Positions 48,896 to 57,985 of a DNA stretch of 64,000 bases are shown here, in pieces; position 1 is the first letter of the stretch; each line of letters starts with the position of its first letter. Where the stretch lies: the NCBI GenBank assembly GCA_910587235.1, contig CAJUKD010000006.1:39286-103285 (forward strand), written 5' to 3'. The notes under the pieces were generated by a model that was not told where the DNA came from, ran no database searches, and was given only the letters and a program-made list of their open reading frames with translations. The position numbers and the translations under genes are program-made. Origin of the DNA: an uncultured Muribaculaceae bacterium. Lineage in GTDB: Bacteria > Bacteroidota > Bacteroidia > Bacteroidales > Muribaculaceae.

Positions 48896-50559
48896 AAAAG
48901 AAAATAGCCATATATTGCCGCAATGTCGACCGATATATCGATGTCGAAGGTGGCGAAACATTGCTCGAAACGGCCGGCCGGCTATCCCCGGAGCTTGGTT
49001 TCCGTCCTGTATGTGCAAGAGTGAACAACAAGACAGAGTCGCTGTCGTATGCCGTCTATCAGCCTAAGCAGGTGGAATTTCTTTCTAAAACCATGGCGTC
49101 AGGCGAACGTGTCTACGTGCGTTCGCTCTGCATGATGCTTTATCGCGCCGTAACGCGGCTTTATCCCGGGGTAAGCCTGCGATTCGAACATTCCATCTCC
49201 CACGGATATTACGGCAGGCTTGAGGGCATGGATGTCGGAGAGGCTGAGATTGATGCCTTGCGTTCTGAAATGCGCAGGATGGTCGATCAGGATATTCCTT
49301 TCGAGCGTTGTGAGATGCTTACCTCCGATGTGGTAGACATATTTTCTGCTCAGGGACTTGTCGACAAGGTGATGCTTATGCGTTCCACCGGAAGGCTCTA
49401 TACGACGTTCTACAGGCTCGACGGTATATGCGACAGCTATTATGGAGCGCTTGCTCCGTCGACCGGGCTGCTTGATGTGTTCGAACTGCATCCTTACAAG
49501 GAAGGATTCCTGCTGATGTCCTATGATTCCGCGAACCCTTCGGTGCCTGCCGTGCCAGTCAGTCAGGAGAAGATGTACCGCGCCTTTACCGATTATCTGG
49601 CGTTCAACCGTATTATCGGCTGCCGCAACGTCGGCGAGCTGAACCGCTGTGTGGCCGGTCACGGCGAGTCCGATATAATCAATGTGGCCGAGGCTCTCCA
49701 CGAGAAGTCGATAGCGCATATCAGCGACGAGATAACACGCCGTTACCGCGAGGGAGGCGCCCGTGTGGTGCTGATTGCCGGGCCTTCGTCGTCAGGCAAG
49801 ACCACGACTACCAAGCGACTGGCGATACAGCTTATGACAAATCTGCTTAAGCCGCAGATGATTTCGCTTGACGATTATTTTATCAACCGGGAGCTTACTC
49901 CTCGCGACGAAAGCGGCGACTATGACTACGAGAGTCTGTATGCTCTTGATCTTAAGCAGTTCAATGCCGATCTCAACGCTATTCTTCGCGGAGAGGAAGT
50001 GGCTTTGCCGACATATAATTTTGAAACAGGTCGTCGTACTTACCGCGGTAATACCATACGAATGGAAGAGGGTTCCATTCTGCTTATCGAAGGCATACAC
50101 GGGCTTAATCCCGAACTGACGTCGCAGATCGAAGAGCGGCAGAAGTTCCGTGTCTATGTTTCGTCGCTCACCACCCTTTCGATCGATGACCATAACTGGG
50201 TGCCGACGACCGACAACCGTTTGCTGCGCCGCATAATTCGCGATTACAAGTATCGCGGGACGTCGGCCGAGGAAACAATACGCCGCTGGCCGAGTGTGCG
50301 ACGCGGCGAGGAAAAATGGATTTTTCCTTATCAGGAGAATGCTGACGCAATGTTCAATTCGTCGCTGATTTTCGAACTCGGCGTGATGAAAGACGAGGCA
50401 GAAAGCGTGCTGCGCGGAGTGGCTTCCGATGTGCCGGAATATGCCGAAGCCTACCGCCTGCGCAAGTTCCTGAGCTATTTCCTCCCGATTCCGTCGCATC
50501 CGGTACCGTCGACATCGCTGCTGCGCGAATTTCTCGGCGGAAGTTCGTTCCGCTATTGA
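48892..50559 (+). CDS. Nucleoside kinase with N-terminal TGS/threonyl-tRNA-synthetase-like domain
   Basis: 555 residues. N-terminal TGS-like region (KIAIYCRNVDRYIDVEGGET), then a ThrRS second-additional-domain-like part (RFEHSISHGYYGRLEG), and a C-terminal uridine-kinase-like domain with P-loop LIAGPSSSGKTTTTKRLAI, SLDDYFINRELTPRDE, YNFETGRRTYRGNTIRMEEG and ILLIEGIHGLNPEL. Substrate is probably uridine/cytidine or another nucleoside. The ATG overlaps the stop of the LPS kinase, an unexpected co-translation partner. It converges on the C-GCAxxG gene. Confidence 0.88.
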   Translation: MKKKIAIYCRNVDRYIDVEGGETLLETAGRLSPELGFRPVCARVNNKTESLSYAVYQPKQVEFLSKTMASGERVYVRSLCMMLYRAVTRLYPGVSLRFEHSISHGYYGRLEGMDVGEAEIDALRSEMRRMVDQDIPFERCEMLTSDVVDIFSAQGLVDKVMLMRSTGRLYTTFYRLDGICDSYYGALAPSTGLLDVFELHPYKEGFLLMSYDSANPSVPAVPVSQEKMYRAFTDYLAFNRIIGCRNVGELNRCVAGHGESDIINVAEALHEKSIAHISDEITRRYREGGARVVLIAGPSSSGKTTTTKRLAIQLMTNLLKPQMISLDDYFINRELTPRDESGDYDYESLYALDLKQFNADLNAILRGEEVALPTYNFETGRRTYRGNTIRMEEGSILLIEGIHGLNPELTSQIEERQKFRVYVSSLTTLSIDDHNWVPTTDNRLLRRIIRDYKYRGTSAEETIRRWPSVRRGEEKWIFPYQENADAMFNSSLIFELGVMKDEAESVLRGVASDVPEYAEAYRLRKFLSYFLPIPSHPVPSTSLLREFLGGSSFRY

Positions 50560-50584
50560 GATTGGGGCGTTCGGAGATCAGAGA

Positions 50585-50980
50585 TTAGTGTTCGGCGATT
50601 ATGCTTTCGAGGATTTCGGCGGCATCGGCCACGCAGTCGTGGCATTCGCGGATAACATTTCCAGTTCCGATTCCTTTCAGGTCGCGGCAACGTGTGGCTC
50701 CGGAATTGCGCGTGGCGAATTCATTCATAAGACGTCGCATGGCTGTCATCGCCTCTATGCGATTGCTTCCTTTCAAAGCTCCGATAACCGCTCCGGCCCC
50801 TATTATCGCGCCGCATGTGCCTTCAGTGTTGCCAAGCCCTGTGCCATAGGCGGCAGTCATGAGTGCCATCTGTTCCGGGGCTATGCCTGCCAGATCGCAG
50901 TAGGTGCAGGCTACGGCCTGCGCGCAGTTGCAGCGGCCGCTGCGTTTCAGTTCGGATGCGTATTTACTTCTTGATTCCAT
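50585..50980 (-). CDS. C-GCAxxG-C-C family small protein
   Basis: 131 residues. The family pattern is recognisable: GRCNCAQAVACTYCDLAG at the start, TEGTCGAIIGAGAVIGALKG in the middle and two later Cys groups (TRCRDLKG, ECHDCVADAAEIL). Such proteins are thought to be redox or metal-related in anaerobes; the exact role is unknown. The ATG lies 8 nt from a -7 box shared back-to-back with the TPR gene promoter. Confidence 0.85.
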   Translation of the reverse strand: MESRSKYASELKRSGRCNCAQAVACTYCDLAGIAPEQMALMTAAYGTGLGNTEGTCGAIIGAGAVIGALKGSNRIEAMTAMRRLMNEFATRNSGATRCRDLKGIGTGNVIRECHDCVADAAEILESIIAEH

Positions 50981-50988
50981 ATTTTCGG

Positions 50989-51008
50989 CAAATTTATTCG
51001 TATTTTTG
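50989..51008. promoter_or_regulatory. Abutting divergent -7 boxes (C-GCAxxG gene / TPR gene)
   Basis: Minus-strand TAAATTTG (50989-50996) and plus-strand TATTTTTG (51001-51008) are only 4 bp apart. RNA polymerase cannot occupy both at once, so the genes on either side should be mutually exclusive in initiation. Confidence 0.6.
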
Positions 51009-51028
51009 CAAAGATAAGAATTTTACAG

Positions 51029-51742
51029 ATGAGGATAATAACAGCGATAATATTATTTATGGCGTCGCTTGGTGTAATGTCGGGGCATGATGCGGCTAAT
51101 GTGGCCGTGCAGACTGCCGCCCGTGCATACCGTGCCTATCAGGCTCGTGAATGGGCCGGTGCCAATGCGCTTTATATGCTTCTGCTTGAACGTGAGCCGG
51201 ATAATCCGCGTACGTACTCCCGTGTTATAATAACTGCCGACCTTGGCGGTCAGCCTGATGTGGCTCCTTCGATTCTTGAGCGTGCTTTGGCCCGGAGCAT
51301 AGCCCTCGACGATGTGCTGAAACCGCTTTGCGACGATGCCATGGCTCTTGGCGAGGCTGGGCGCTACGAACAGTTCCTTCTGCGTTGCCGCTCTGCTCTG
51401 CCGTGGCTTTCACGCGCTCTTGACGCACGACTTCTCGACTACTATACCGACCGACGCGATGCGGAGGCTATGGTCACCTATTCCCGTAAATTGCTTGTCG
51501 GCCTGCCTGATAATACGGATTATCTTAATGTCCTTGCCTCGGGATTGCTTATGCAGGGGCGCACGGTTGATGCGGTAGCGGTCTGGGAGCATATTCTTGA
51601 GATTGACGGTGACAATCTCGACGCGCTGTTGAATCTCGGAAGCTATGAAAAGGACTTCGGGGACGCTTCCCGCGGCCGCGAGTTGCTGAAAAAAGCCTGT
51701 CAGCTCAAGCCTACCCCTTATCTGGAACGTATGGTCGACTGA
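51029..51742 (+). CDS. Tetratricopeptide-repeat protein with signal peptide
   Basis: 237 residues. N-terminal hydrophobic MRIITAIILFMASLGVMSG looks like a signal peptide. TPR-like helix pairs follow: RAYQAREWAGANALYMLLLEREPDNPR (split by loops), LNVLASGLLMQGRTVDAVAV and LDALLNLGSYEKDFGDASRG, ending in KPTPYLERM. It is probably a periplasmic scaffold. No partner is indicated by its neighbours; it converges with xerD 6 bp away. Confidence 0.75.
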   Translation: MRIITAIILFMASLGVMSGHDAANVAVQTAARAYRAYQAREWAGANALYMLLLEREPDNPRTYSRVIITADLGGQPDVAPSILERALARSIALDDVLKPLCDDAMALGEAGRYEQFLLRCRSALPWLSRALDARLLDYYTDRRDAEAMVTYSRKLLVGLPDNTDYLNVLASGLLMQGRTVDAVAVWEHILEIDGDNLDALLNLGSYEKDFGDASRGRELLKKACQLKPTPYLERMVD

Positions 51743-51748
51743 TGGCGT

Positions 51749-52663
51749 TCAGGATTTTTGCATGTTGCGGGGATGGAAGCTGAGTATCTCTTCGCGCAGG
51801 CGTGTGTTGTCGAGATGCAGATATATTTCGGTGGTACTGATTGACTCGTGCCCGAGCATCTGCTGTATGGCGCGCAGGTTCGCGCCGCCTTCAAGGAGAT
51901 GCGTTGCGAACGAATGGCGAAGCGTGTGCGGAGATATGGTTTTTATGACTCCTGCGGCTTCGGCCAGTCCACGCACGATATAGAACACCATTACGCGGGT
52001 CAGACGCCTCCCCCGTCGGTTAAGGAAAAGAAAGGCATCTTCACCGCTTTTTGGCTTGAAATCGGCGCGCACGTCAAGATATGCGCGCACAGCATCGACA
52101 GCTGTGGCCGACATTGGCACCATGCGTTCCTTGCTTCCTTTTCCCGTTACGGTCAGCACTTCATCGTCGAGAAACATTCTCGCCGCTTCGAGCGAGCATA
52201 ATTCGCTGACACGCAGTCCAGAACCGTAAAGGATTTCCATTATCGCCCTGTTCCGTAGACCGAGCATGTCGGAACAGTCGGCAGCGCGTATCATGGCATC
52301 CACTTCCTCGACGCCGAGAACATCGGGCAGCTGACGCCCGATGCGCGGGGAATCGATGTTGGTCGTGGGATCGTCGTTTCGTATGCCTTCAAGCCGGCAA
52401 AAGCGATAGAAAGCGCGTGTTCCCGACAATACTCTGGCCTGAGTGCGTGCGGCAACTCCCAGGTCGTGTATTCCGCTTACGAAGTCGAGCAGGTTTTCTT
52501 CCGATGCTTCGGACGGGTGTATGCCCAGCGGTTCGAGCCAACGTGCCAGACGGTCGAAATCGGCGAGATACGCGATGCGTGTATTTTCCGACAGATTTCG
52601 TTCCAGAAGCATGAATGCGTCGAAACGTCGTCGCGTAAGGTCTGATGCGGGGTCGTAGGCCAT
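51749..52663 (-). CDS. xerD: Tyrosine recombinase XerD-type
   Basis: 304 residues. N-terminal SAM-like core-binding domain (FMLLERNLSENTRIAYLADF). Catalytic domain with Arg in YGSGLRVSELCSL, Lys in TGKGSKERMVPM, HTLRHSFATHLLEGGANLRA (His, Arg), GHESISTTEIYLHLD (His and nucleophilic Tyr). Length and motif spacing fit chromosomal XerC/XerD rather than an integrative-element integrase; no att-like repeats or cargo flank it. It resolves chromosome dimers at dif with a partner. It is 4 bp after the DUF4294 gene, and the two are probably co-transcribed. Confidence 0.92.
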   Translation of the reverse strand: MAYDPASDLTRRRFDAFMLLERNLSENTRIAYLADFDRLARWLEPLGIHPSEASEENLLDFVSGIHDLGVAARTQARVLSGTRAFYRFCRLEGIRNDDPTTNIDSPRIGRQLPDVLGVEEVDAMIRAADCSDMLGLRNRAIMEILYGSGLRVSELCSLEAARMFLDDEVLTVTGKGSKERMVPMSATAVDAVRAYLDVRADFKPKSGEDAFLFLNRRGRRLTRVMVFYIVRGLAEAAGVIKTISPHTLRHSFATHLLEGGANLRAIQQMLGHESISTTEIYLHLDNTRLREEILSFHPRNMQKS

Positions 52664-52667
52664 TGTG

Positions 52668-53288
52668 TTAAAGAGTTCCCTGCTCCACGCAGCGGGCTAT
52701 ACGGTCGAGCATTGCGTCGTTTTTGTCTTTTTTGGGCTTGAATTCGCTTTTGAGGCTTACGCCAAAGAGCTTTCCGAATCCTTGCCAGAAGTTGGCTCGG
52801 AAAGAGCCTAAAAAAGCGCGTACGATGTCGTAGCTTGTCTGGTGTGTTTCGCGTTGCACGAGTTTTATCAGCACTTTTGCCTGGCGTTTTGAGAAACGTT
52901 TGAGAATGGGTTTGTACTGCTCGAAAATCGCCTTTTCCATATCTTTCAGATAATCCTCCCGTTCTTTCTGAGTCGGAAATGTTTCGATGTATTCGTAGGT
53001 TTCGACCAGTGTTTCCGCAATAAGTTTTGCGTAAGGGAGTGTCAGTTTGACGTCGCGGACAGTGCGCCAGTAGAAATCTTCCTGTTTTTTGTTTTTGAAG
53101 CGAAGAGCCGGGTAGACGTTCAGTTCGCGCAGATGTATCAACAGAAGTGTGTCGCCTTCGGTGTCGACTGTCCACGAGTAGCCTCGATAAGGATTGCGCA
53201 CGACACTTGTCGGCTCGGGTATTTCCTGAGCCGACACGATGACGGCAAGCGTCACCGCGATTGTGGTTGGGAGCAGGCGGCGCTTCAT
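52668..53288 (-). CDS. DUF4294 secreted protein
   Basis: 206 residues with a signal peptide (LLPTTIAVTLAVIVSAQ). The family segments are GDTLLLIHLRELNVYPALRF, KLTLPYAKLIAETLVETYEY, REDYLKDMEKAIFEQYKPIL and FSKRQAKVLIKLVQRET. DUF4294 is confined to Bacteroidetes and has no known function. A position next to xerD and nadB is often seen, and a periplasmic location is expected. Confidence 0.85.
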   Translation of the reverse strand: MKRRLLPTTIAVTLAVIVSAQEIPEPTSVVRNPYRGYSWTVDTEGDTLLLIHLRELNVYPALRFKNKKQEDFYWRTVRDVKLTLPYAKLIAETLVETYEYIETFPTQKEREDYLKDMEKAIFEQYKPILKRFSKRQAKVLIKLVQRETHQTSYDIVRAFLGSFRANFWQGFGKLFGVSLKSEFKPKKDKNDAMLDRIARCVEQGTL

Positions 53289-53323
53289 GTTCGTTCTTTG
53301 CTTATGTAACCGTCCGGGGCTTT

Positions 53324-54919
53324 CTAATGTTTGAATTCCTCAAGCTTTTTTTCGGCCGGCGGATAGTCGAGCGTGTAGTGCAGGCCCCGCGATTCATGAC
53401 GTTCCTTTGCCTGGCGCATTATAAGGTAGCCAACGTTTATGATGTTACGCAGTTCGCATATCTCGCGTGAGGCTTTTGAACATTTGAACAGGCGTTCCGT
53501 TTCCTCGTAGAGAATGTCGAGCCTGTTCCATGCGCGGTCGAGGCGCAGGTTTGAGCGCACGATTCCTACGTAGGCGCCCATGATCTGCCCTACTTCACGT
53601 ATGCTTTGGGTTATAAGCACCATTTCTTCGGGGTGACGGGTGCCGTCGTCGTTCCATTGCGGCACGTCGTGCCGCAGCGATATGTGGCGTGTGGCGTCGA
53701 GCGCATGTCGCGCGGCTGCGTCGGCATAGACAACGGCTTCTATGAGCGAGTTCGAGGCCAGACGGTTTCCGCCGTGCAGTCCGGTGCATGAGCATTCACC
53801 CAACGCATACAGGTGTCTGATCGACGATTCGCCGTTTGTATCTACCTTTATGCCTCCGCAGAGATAATGTGCGGCAGGTGCTACCGGGATATAATCCTTG
53901 GTTATGTCGATGCCGAGCGAAAGGCACTTGCGGTATATGTTGGGGAAGTGGCGTTTTGTTTCTTCCGGATCCTTGTGGGTCACGTCGAGGTAGACATGGT
54001 CGTCGCCGTATAGTTTCATCTCGCTGTCGATGGCCCGGGCCACCACGTCGCGCGGAGCCAGCGACAGGCGCGGGTCGTATTTTTGCATGAATTCCTCGCC
54101 GCGCAGGTTGCGGAGCACGGCGCCGTAGCCTCGCATGGCTTCGGTGATAAGGAACGACGGGCGGTCGCCGGGGTGGAAAAGCGCCGTTGGGTGGAACTGT
54201 ATGAATTCCATGTCTTTCACTGTGCCTTTGGCGCGGTATACCATTGCTATTCCGTCGCCCGTGGCCACAAGGGGATTTGTCGTGGTCTGGTAGACGGCGC
54301 CGCATCCGCCTGTTGCCATGACCGTGACCTTTGAAAGGAATGTGTCGACGGATCCTGTGGCTATGTCAAGTACGTATGCGCCGTAGCATGTGATGTCGGG
54401 CGTACGTCGTGTCACTATTCTGCCAAGATGGTGCTGGGTGATTATCTCTATGGCGAAGTGGTTCTCGAATATGTCGATCTGCGGGTTGGAGCGCACGGCG
54501 GCGATCAGGGAATCCTGAATTTCGAATCCGGTGTTGTCGGCATGGTGGAGGATGCGGAATTCGGAGTGTCCTCCTTCGCGGTGAAGATCGAAACTTCCGT
54601 CCTCGTTCTTGTCGAAGTCGACGCCCCACCCTATAAGCTGGCGTATCTGCTCGGGTGCTCCTTTCACGACCATTTCTACGGCTTCCGGATCGCTGAGCCA
54701 GTCGCCGGCGACCATGGTATCGTGTATATGTTTGTCGAAATCGTCGACCTCAAGATTGGTTACAGAGGCTATTCCGCCTTGAGCGAGGGCTGTGTTGGCT
54801 TCGTCGAGGGTGGTTTTGCAGACAAGTGCCACCTTGCCGCCGCGGGCTGCTACTTTCAGAGCAAAGCTCATTCCGGCTATTCCGGAACCTATTACAAGAT
54901 AGTCATATTCGTGTGTCAT
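53324..54919 (-). CDS. nadB: L-aspartate oxidase
   Basis: 531 residues. FAD-binding YLVIGSGIAGMSFALKVAAR, substrate-side QGGIASVTN (glutamine-glycine-glycine loop), FIQFHPTAL, the catalytic Arg/His region in APAAHYLCGGIKVD, and GGNRLASNSLIEAVVYADAA, with a C-terminal three-helix domain (SKASREICELRNIINVGYL). It matches the succinate dehydrogenase/fumarate reductase flavoprotein fold in its NadB branch, which oxidises L-aspartate to iminoaspartate for NAD synthesis. nadA and nadC are not in this window. Confidence 0.95.
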   Translation of the reverse strand: MTHEYDYLVIGSGIAGMSFALKVAARGGKVALVCKTTLDEANTALAQGGIASVTNLEVDDFDKHIHDTMVAGDWLSDPEAVEMVVKGAPEQIRQLIGWGVDFDKNEDGSFDLHREGGHSEFRILHHADNTGFEIQDSLIAAVRSNPQIDIFENHFAIEIITQHHLGRIVTRRTPDITCYGAYVLDIATGSVDTFLSKVTVMATGGCGAVYQTTTNPLVATGDGIAMVYRAKGTVKDMEFIQFHPTALFHPGDRPSFLITEAMRGYGAVLRNLRGEEFMQKYDPRLSLAPRDVVARAIDSEMKLYGDDHVYLDVTHKDPEETKRHFPNIYRKCLSLGIDITKDYIPVAPAAHYLCGGIKVDTNGESSIRHLYALGECSCTGLHGGNRLASNSLIEAVVYADAAARHALDATRHISLRHDVPQWNDDGTRHPEEMVLITQSIREVGQIMGAYVGIVRSNLRLDRAWNRLDILYEETERLFKCSKASREICELRNIINVGYLIMRQAKERHESRGLHYTLDYPPAEKKLEEFKH

Positions 54920-54941
54920 GACAATGCTGTTTTGAACACGG

Positions 54942-54949
54942 CAAATTTA
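54942..54949 (-). promoter_or_regulatory. -7 promoter box of nadB
   Basis: TAAATTTG on the minus strand, 22 nt before the ATG at 54919. Confidence 0.55.
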
Positions 54950-54999
54950 ACAAAAAAACAGAACAATAGGAACATTTAGTCCATTAACTAAAAATTTTG

Positions 55000-55007
55000 T
55001 ATTTTTG
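55000..55007 (+). promoter_or_regulatory. -7 promoter box of the flippase-like gene, 8 nt from ATG
   Basis: TATTTTTG ends 8 nt before the ATG at 55016, a very short or absent leader. Confidence 0.5.
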
Positions 55008-55015
55008 TTCCCGAT

Positions 55016-56071
55016 ATGACAGTCAAAGACAAGAAAAAGAATATTATCGGATTGCTGCTGAAATATGTGGTTCCACTGGTCATCAGTGTTGGATTATGCT
55101 ATCTGCTTTTTACAGGTGTGGATTTCAAAGAGATGACAGATATAATCCGCAATCAGTGCGATTTCCGCTGGATAGGGCTTGCCATGGGACTGAGCATCTT
55201 TTCGCATGTGTTCCGGGCCATGCGCTGGCGCATGCAGCTGGCAGCACTCGGTATCCGTCCGCCGGTCTTTGCGCTTGTGCTGAGTATTTTCGGCACATAC
55301 GCCGTCAATCTTGTCTTTCCACGTCTTGGCGAGTTGTGGCGCACAAGCTATATAGCCCAGCGTCAGCGTGCTCCTTTCACGAGTGTTTTCGGCTCGATGG
55401 TAGCCGACCGTGTGGCCGACACTGTCACAGTGCTTTTGCTGACTTTGTTCACTTTTGTCATGGCACAGAAAGCAATTCTCGGTTTTCTTGCCGAGAATGG
55501 AGAAAGTTATGCGGCCATAGGGCGCATTCTGGCTTCTCCGTGGCTTTGGGCCGTGGCTGTAGCGTTTGCCGCTTCCGTGTGGCTGCTTATGACGCGCCGT
55601 AATGCAAGCGGATGGCTTGCGCGCGTGCAGTCGGCTGTCCGCGAATTGTGGCAGGGTTTTGCTGTCGTATTCCGTATGCCTGGCCGTGGCAGATGGCTGC
55701 TTTGGACCGTGGCATTATGGGGAAGTTATTTTCTTACCACTTACATAGCATTTTTCGCATTTCCTTTCACGCGCGATATTCTTGCCGAGCATGGAGTTCT
55801 GGCCGCTCTTGTCACGTTCGTGCTGTCGTCCATCTCGATGGGGGTGCCGTCCAACGGCGGAATAGGTCCGTGGCAGTGGGCTGTGATTTTCGCCCTCAGC
55901 ATCTATGGTCTTGACCGTGCCAGCGCAGGTGCTTACGCCAATCTGGTGATGGGCTGTCAGACTCTTCTGCTGATTGCTTTGGGCATATTCACATTCGTAT
56001 GTATAGCGGTTGAAAAGCGCCGTCATGCCGGTGCTGCAAAGGAAGCCGGAACTGAAAATTCAATAATCTAA
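55016..56071 (+). CDS. Lysylphosphatidylglycerol synthase TM-region / UPF0104-like membrane protein
   Basis: 351 residues with about eight membrane helices. Family segments are IGLAMGLSIFSHVFRAMRWR, GTYAVNLVFPRLGELWRTSY, FGSMVADRVADTVTVLLL and SSISMGVPSNGGIGPWQWAV. This is the flippase-like domain of MprF-type and related proteins without a catalytic aminoacyltransferase part. Lipid transport or flipping is the suspected role. The carboxynorspermidine dehydrogenase gene starts 17 bp later. Confidence 0.85.
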   Translation: MTVKDKKKNIIGLLLKYVVPLVISVGLCYLLFTGVDFKEMTDIIRNQCDFRWIGLAMGLSIFSHVFRAMRWRMQLAALGIRPPVFALVLSIFGTYAVNLVFPRLGELWRTSYIAQRQRAPFTSVFGSMVADRVADTVTVLLLTLFTFVMAQKAILGFLAENGESYAAIGRILASPWLWAVAVAFAASVWLLMTRRNASGWLARVQSAVRELWQGFAVVFRMPGRGRWLLWTVALWGSYFLTTYIAFFAFPFTRDILAEHGVLAALVTFVLSSISMGVPSNGGIGPWQWAVIFALSIYGLDRASAGAYANLVMGCQTLLLIALGIFTFVCIAVEKRRHAGAAKEAGTENSII

Positions 56072-56087
56072 CAAGCATAAAACGTCA

Positions 56088-57287
56088 ATGTCAAAAGTCA
56101 TGATTATCGGCTGCGGTGGTGTCGGCACCGTCGTGGCCCACAAGTGCGCCCAGAATCCGCATGTTTTCACTGAAATCGTGCTGGCCTCGCGTACAAAATC
56201 GAAATGCGATGCCGTTGCCCGTGCTATCGGCGCCGGCAACATCACAACCGATTCCGTCGACGCCGACTCTGTAGAGCAACTTGTCGACCTTTTAGGCCGT
56301 CATAAACCGGAACTTGTCATAAATGTTGCCCTTCCTTATCAGGATCTTACCATAATGGAAGCCTGCCTGCAGTGCGGTGTCAATTATCTTGATACGGCCA
56401 ATTATGAGCCTAAAGACGAGGCTCACTTCGAATATTCATGGCAGTGGGCATACCGCAAGCGTTTCGAGGATGCCGGTCTGACGGCTATCCTCGGTTGCGG
56501 TTTCGACCCGGGTGTAAGCGGAGTGTTCACCGCCTATGCCGCCAAGCACTATTTCAGCGAGATGCAGACGCTTGATATCGTGGACTGCAACGCCGGCGAC
56601 CACGGCAAGGCTTTCGCAACCAATTTCAACCCTGAAATCAACATACGCGAAATCACCCAGAACGGCCGTTATTATGAAGCCGGCGAATGGGTGACCACAG
56701 GCCCTCTGGAATTCCACCGTCCCCTCACCTACCCCAATATCGGCCCGCGCGAGTCATATCTGCTCTATCACGAGGAGCTGGAGTCGCTTGTACTGAATTT
56801 CCCGACAATACGGCGCGCGCGTTTCTGGATGACATTCGGCCAGGAATATCTGACGCATCTGCGCGTTATCCAGAACATAGGCATGGCACGTATCGACGAG
56901 GTCGACTACAACGGCACCAAAATCGTGCCTCTTCAGTTCCTCAAGGCCGTGCTTCCCGATCCTCAGGATCTTGGAGAGAATTATCACGGCGAAACCTCTA
57001 TAGGCTGCCGCATCTCGGGTCTTGACAAGGAAGGAAAGCCTCTGACATATTACATCTACAACAACTGCTCGCACGAGGAAGCATACAAGGAAACCGGAAT
57101 GCAGGCTGTCAGCTACACCACAGGCGTGCCTGCCATGACAGGAGCCATGATGTTCCTTACGGGACGCTGGCGCAAGCCCGGTGTACACAATGTCGAGGAA
57201 TTCGATCCCGATCCTTTCCTTGAGGAAGTTGTCCGGCAGGGTCTGCCCTGGCACGAAGTGCTTGGCGGCGACCTTGAGATGGATTAA
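56088..57287 (+). CDS. Carboxynorspermidine/carboxyspermidine dehydrogenase (saccharopine dehydrogenase family)
   Basis: 399 residues. Rossmann start KVMIIGCGGVGTVVAHKCAQ, dinucleotide-side ASRTKSKCDAVA, VINVALPYQDLTIMEACLQC, YLDTANYEPKDEA, ILGCGFDPGVSGVFTAYAAK, and a conserved C-terminal half with YNNCSHEEAYKETGMQAVSY and TGVPAMTGAMMFL. This is the CASDH branch, which condenses aspartate semialdehyde with a diamine in the alternative polyamine route of Bacteroidetes. The partner decarboxylase is not adjacent. Confidence 0.88.
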   Translation: MSKVMIIGCGGVGTVVAHKCAQNPHVFTEIVLASRTKSKCDAVARAIGAGNITTDSVDADSVEQLVDLLGRHKPELVINVALPYQDLTIMEACLQCGVNYLDTANYEPKDEAHFEYSWQWAYRKRFEDAGLTAILGCGFDPGVSGVFTAYAAKHYFSEMQTLDIVDCNAGDHGKAFATNFNPEINIREITQNGRYYEAGEWVTTGPLEFHRPLTYPNIGPRESYLLYHEELESLVLNFPTIRRARFWMTFGQEYLTHLRVIQNIGMARIDEVDYNGTKIVPLQFLKAVLPDPQDLGENYHGETSIGCRISGLDKEGKPLTYYIYNNCSHEEAYKETGMQAVSYTTGVPAMTGAMMFLTGRWRKPGVHNVEEFDPDPFLEEVVRQGLPWHEVLGGDLEMD

Positions 57288-57361
57288 ACAAAAAGAGCGT
57301 CCGCTCCGTTCTATAACATAGCTGACAATATTAATAATATAAACATAATACAAAAACTGAC

Positions 57362-57985
57362 GTGAATCAGGAATTTGACCGTCTGAGCTATGCGCTCGGA
57401 CTCAGCATGGGCAATAATTTCCGCTCATCCGGAATAGAGAAAATCAACGTACAGGATTTTGCCGACGGCGTAGCAGCCGTGTTCTACGGTTCAGAACCTC
57501 GTATGTCCTACGATGAGGCAAAAGCCGAAATCCAGAAATTTTTCACCGAACTTCAGGCCAAGCAGGACGAGGCCGCCAAAGTGATGGGCGAGCAGAACGC
57601 TCGCGCAGGCGAGGCTTTTCTGACTGAAAACGGCAAGCGCAGCGAGGTAAAGACCACAGACTCAGGTCTTCAGTACGAGGTTCTTGAAGAAGGCGACGGC
57701 CCTCGTCCGGAAGCCGGCGATCAGGTTGTCGTACACTATACAGGCAAACTTATCGACGGTACTGTGTTTGATTCATCCGAAGAACGAGGCGAACCTGCCA
57801 CATTCGGTGTCACTCAGGTGATTCCCGGATGGGTCGAGGCTCTTCAGCTGATGAAAGCCGGTTCGAAATGGCGTCTTTTCATTCCATCACAGCTCGCCTA
57901 CGGTCCGCAGGGAGCCGGCGGTGTGATTGGCCCTAACCAGACGCTTATTTTCGATGTCAACCTTATCAAGGTAGTAGGTAAATAA
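57362..57985 (+). CDS. FKBP-type peptidyl-prolyl isomerase, unexported form
   Basis: 207 residues from a GTG at 57362, with no signal peptide. N-terminal FKBP_N dimerisation helices (FDRLSYALGLSMGNNFRSSG, DEAKAEIQKFFTELQAKQ) are followed by a complete FKBP domain (GDQVVVHYTGKLIDGTVFDS, VIPGWVEALQLMKAGSKWRL, AYGPQGAGGVIGPNQTLIFD). It resembles cytoplasmic FKBP22/FklB. Its TAA overlaps the ATG of the second FKBP (TAATG). First of three tandem paralogues. Confidence 0.93.
   Translation: MNQEFDRLSYALGLSMGNNFRSSGIEKINVQDFADGVAAVFYGSEPRMSYDEAKAEIQKFFTELQAKQDEAAKVMGEQNARAGEAFLTENGKRSEVKTTDSGLQYEVLEEGDGPRPEAGDQVVVHYTGKLIDGTVFDSSEERGEPATFGVTQVIPGWVEALQLMKAGSKWRLFIPSQLAYGPQGAGGVIGPNQTLIFDVNLIKVVGK

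Noticed and set aside
51749..52663. Possible integrase of a mobile element
   Set aside because: Protein length, motifs and housekeeping neighbours fit chromosomal XerD; no direct repeats, tRNA target or cargo genes nearby.
53658..53676. 19-nt palindrome TGCGGCACGTCGTGCCGCA inside nadB
   Set aside because: It resembles the REP core but lies in conserved coding sequence with a different order of the half-sites; probably coincidence.
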